NCBI GenBank assembly: GCA_005800795.1
Contig: SYEN01000258.1
Coordinates: 1 to 13,853 of the forward strand
Length of the DNA stretch: 13,853 bases
Reading direction: 5' to 3'
Source: Burkholderiales bacterium
GTDB taxonomy: Bacteria; Pseudomonadota; Gammaproteobacteria; Burkholderiales; SG8-41
Shown here: positions 12,202 to 13,853 of the stretch, piece by piece
Layout of the letters: each line of letters starts with the position of its first letter
Numbering within the stretch: the first letter of the stretch is position 1
Notes under the pieces: generated by a model
Told to the model about the DNA's origin: nothing
The model's database searches: none
What the model saw: the letters and a program-made list of their open reading frames with translations, nothing else
Made by a program: the position numbers and the translations under genes

Positions 12202-13446
12202 ATGGCACGTCCTGAAATCGAAGGCGATTGGGTAATGGGCTGGCCAGATCGCAAGCGTGCTGCGATCAGCGCGGGCAAGGATGCGCAGGGGCGCACCATC
12301 AATGGCCGCTCGCCGGTTACCGTGCTCGAAGGGTTGTTGACGCCCACCGACGCTTACTACATTGTCAATCAGCTTGAAGTGCCGGAACCCATGCATCCCG
12401 ACGACTGGATACTGCAGATCGGCGGCTTGGTGGAACGGCCGATAGAAATGTCGCTCAAGGATTTGATGAAGCTACCTGGCCGCACCGTGCGTGCGGTGAC
12501 CGAATGCGCGGGCAATGATGCGGGGTTTTTCGATTACCAGCAAAAAGGCGCGAAAAAACCCTCGCGCATCAACCAGCAGGACATGCAGGCGCGCGCGGCA
12601 CAGCGCGAAGCCAATGCCGTGCCTGACAGCGCAACCATCAGCAACGAATCAACGACCACCTGCGCAGTGAGCGCGGGCGAATTCACCGGTGTGCCGCTGG
12701 CAGACGTGCTGAAAAAAGCGGGCCTGAAAAACAATGCCGTGTCGGTGCGCTTTCAGGGCTTCGACCGCGGGCAGCCTGATCTGGCCGTTCAGTACCGCTC
12801 GGTGGGCCGCTCGGATTTCAAACTGGTCGATCCCGGCGTGATCAATTACGAAAAAGGCATGCCGCTGGCCAAGGCCATGCACCCGGACACGCTGCTGGCG
12901 TGGTCGATGAACGGCGAATGGCTCACGCACATTCACGGCGCGCCGGTGCGTGTGGTGACGCCGGGCTGGTCCGGCAACTGGTGGGTGAAGTGGCTGGAGC
13001 AGATCGAAGTGCTCGACCACATCCCGCAGTGTTACTACCAGCATCACTACTTCACCTACGGCGAAGGCCCCGACGATCCCAAAAAGGAAATGATTACGGC
13101 GATGGGCGTGCGCTGCATCATTCTGAATCCGCTGGATGAAGACTCGCCCCTCGAACGCGGCTCGCACAAAGTGCAGGGCCGCGCGTGGAGCGGCATGGGC
13201 ATGATCAAGCGCGTCGAAGTGAGTGTGGATGGCGGCAAGACTTGGGCCGATGCGCATCTTGAAGAGCCAGTCGAGCGCTGGCTGTGGGTACGCTGGTCGT
13301 GGCTGTGGGAGGTTGATAAACCCGGCGCGTATCAGATACTGGCGCGTGCCACGGATGAAACAGGGCGCGTACAACCGCAGATTCCGTGGAATTATCAGCG
13401 GAAGCATTTTGATGGGATTGTGCCAACGGATGTTGTCGTGGTTTGA
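12202..13446 (+). CDS. Sulfite oxidase family molybdopterin-dependent oxidoreductase
   Basis: A 414-residue molybdenum-cofactor enzyme; relatives oxidise sulfite to sulfate or reduce oxidised sulfur/nitrogen groups. The molybdopterin domain (about 45-275) holds the Mo-ligand Cys102 in VRAVTECAGND, GEFTGVPLADVL (159-170), AWSMNGEWLTHIHGAPVRVV and PGWSGNWWVKWLEQIEV. The dimerisation domain (about 295-414) includes VEVSVDGGKTWADAHLEEP and the closing NYQRKHFDGI. The segment 107-153 between the Cys motif and GEFTGVPL is long and hydrophilic, compared with plain sulfite oxidases. There is no Sec or Tat signal at the N-terminus, so it should stay in the cytoplasm unless carried by a partner, unlike SoxC or SorA. 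ATG 12202 has GAGGCAAGG just upstream. No cytochrome partner gene is adjacent; etfB follows after about 200 nt. The substrate cannot be assigned. Confidence 0.88.
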   Translation: MARPEIEGDWVMGWPDRKRAAISAGKDAQGRTINGRSPVTVLEGLLTPTDAYYIVNQLEVPEPMHPDDWILQIGGLVERPIEMSLKDLMKLPGRTVRAVTECAGNDAGFFDYQQKGAKKPSRINQQDMQARAAQREANAVPDSATISNESTTTCAVSAGEFTGVPLADVLKKAGLKNNAVSVRFQGFDRGQPDLAVQYRSVGRSDFKLVDPGVINYEKGMPLAKAMHPDTLLAWSMNGEWLTHIHGAPVRVVTPGWSGNWWVKWLEQIEVLDHIPQCYYQHHYFTYGEGPDDPKKEMITAMGVRCIILNPLDEDSPLERGSHKVQGRAWSGMGMIKRVEVSVDGGKTWADAHLEEPVERWLWVRWSWLWEVDKPGAYQILARATDETGRVQPQIPWNYQRKHFDGIVPTDVVVV

Positions 13447-13463
13447 AAAAATCAAAATCGTTT

Positions 13464-13634
13464 TTAACCACAGATGAACACAGATAAACGCAGATGAAAA
13501 CCCACCGGTGTCATTCCCGCGAAAGCGGGAATCCATACGGTGATTCAAGTGGCACTGTGTTATGGGTTCCCGCTTTCGCGAGAACGACGGGTTTGGGGTT
13601 TAATCTGCGTTTATCTGTGTTCATCTGTGATTAA
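13464..13634. repeat. Dispersed inverted repeat (CACAGAT type) enclosing the third REPIN-like copy
   Basis: Outer arms 13464-13495 (TTAACCACAGATGAACACAG...) and 13603-13634 are reverse complements over 32 nt with one mismatch. The arms are built from short steps of ACAGAT(G/A)AA. Repeats of this wording occur between genes in many unrelated bacterial genomes; that is recalled, not searched. The right arm ends three nt before the AGG that serves the etfB start. Confidence 0.82.
13510..13590 (+). repeat. REPIN-like inverted repeat element, copy 3
   Basis: Arms 13510-13537 (GTCATTCCCGCGAAAGCGGG...) and 13561-13588 pair with three mismatches around a spacer ending TCAAGTGGCACTGTGT, the same core as copies 1 and 2. 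Same orientation as copy 1. It sits inside the CACAGAT-type repeat. Confidence 0.82.
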
Positions 13635-13646
13635 CCAGGTTTTTCT

Positions 13647-13853
13647 GTGCATCTCGCCGTCTGCATCAAATACATCCCCGACCCCGAAGCGGCTTTCAGC
13701 ATGTTCAGCATTGATGAACAGGCAAAAATGGTAATTCCTGCGGCGGGCTTGAAGCATGTGGTCAGCCCGTTCGACGAACAAGCGATTGAGGCGGCGCTAC
13801 GCATCCGCGAGCAGCACGCAGGCACGCGCATTACCGTGATCACGCTGGGTAAC
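13647..13853 (+). CDS. etfB: Electron transfer flavoprotein beta subunit, 5' part (cut by window edge)
   Basis: The first 69 codons of a beta-ETF, the small subunit that with EtfA carries electrons from acyl-CoA and related dehydrogenases to the quinone pool through ETF-quinone oxidoreductase. The opening HLAVCIKYIPDPEA matches the family start (AVCVKxVPDPE), followed by FSIDEQAKMVIPAAG, then SPFDEQAIEAALRIRE, the hallmark helix lining the nucleotide site, and ITVITLGN. The start is GTG at 13647 with AGG at 13637-13639, seven nt upstream; no ATG fits the family start. It is in the same direction as the sulfite oxidase gene, from which it is separated by the nested repeats. About 180 residues should follow, most likely then etfA. 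Confidence 0.92.
   Translation, partial: MHLAVCIKYIPDPEAAFSMFSIDEQAKMVIPAAGLKHVVSPFDEQAIEAALRIREQHAGTRITVITLGN

Noticed and set aside
12649..13548. Minus-strand frame of 299 codons
   Set aside because: Antisense of the sulfite oxidase gene; its first residues translate the repeats at 13464-13548 (the familiar ICVHLWL wording of such repeats).
13464..13634. Possible CRISPR array from repeated ACAGAT words
   Set aside because: The arms are inverted, not direct, with no regular spacers and no cas genes.

Overview
The window looks like a chromosomal segment of a betaproteobacterium (Burkholderiales or a near relative). Base composition is GC-rich, about 60% by eye. Two intact and one broken Bug-type tripartite tricarboxylate receptor genes stand without membrane partners, there is a PEP-CTERM protein behind a sigma-54-type promoter, and REP-like hairpin elements are scattered between genes. 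No phage, plasmid, CRISPR, tRNA or rRNA signal was seen.

Layout. 1-2190 (minus): the 5' part of msbA (lipid A flippase, running off the left edge), preceded by a nitroreductase-family gene. 2191-2496: no protein gene, but on the plus strand a compact small-RNA-like unit: promoter candidate, perfect palindrome, hairpin with a CCTCCTCCTCCTT loop, then a strong intrinsic terminator. 2497-4097 (minus): a GST followed by a Bug receptor. 4144-4652 (plus): a scar in which the 5' third of a Bug receptor gene is joined to the 3' end of a D-2-hydroxyacid dehydrogenase gene. 4653-5529 (plus): sigma-54-like promoter, PEP-CTERM gene, terminator.

5567-5648: first of three copies of one REPIN-like element. 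5717-7926 (minus): a glycerophosphodiester phosphodiesterase and an M14 zinc carboxypeptidase. 7973-8056: second element copy, inverted. 8151-10406 (minus): an apparent operon of Bug receptor, tandem-YciI protein and GST. 10470-11657 (minus): a secreted SH3-like protein and a PilZ protein, 9 nt apart.

11747-13853 (plus): a stand-alone biotinyl-domain protein behind an extended -10 promoter, a heptamer tandem repeat, a sulfite-oxidase-family molybdoenzyme without signal peptide, a third element copy nested inside a second dispersed repeat, and the start of etfB, cut by the right edge.

How it fits together. The accessory theme is uptake and handling of small organic acids: two periplasmic receptors each sit with a GST, and the dehydrogenase remnant beside a dead receptor points the same way; substrates cannot be read from sequence. 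The most interesting non-coding item is the 2309-2431 unit, whose plan (anti-Shine-Dalgarno loop on a stem plus terminator) resembles the family known as Betaproteobacteria toxic small RNAs.
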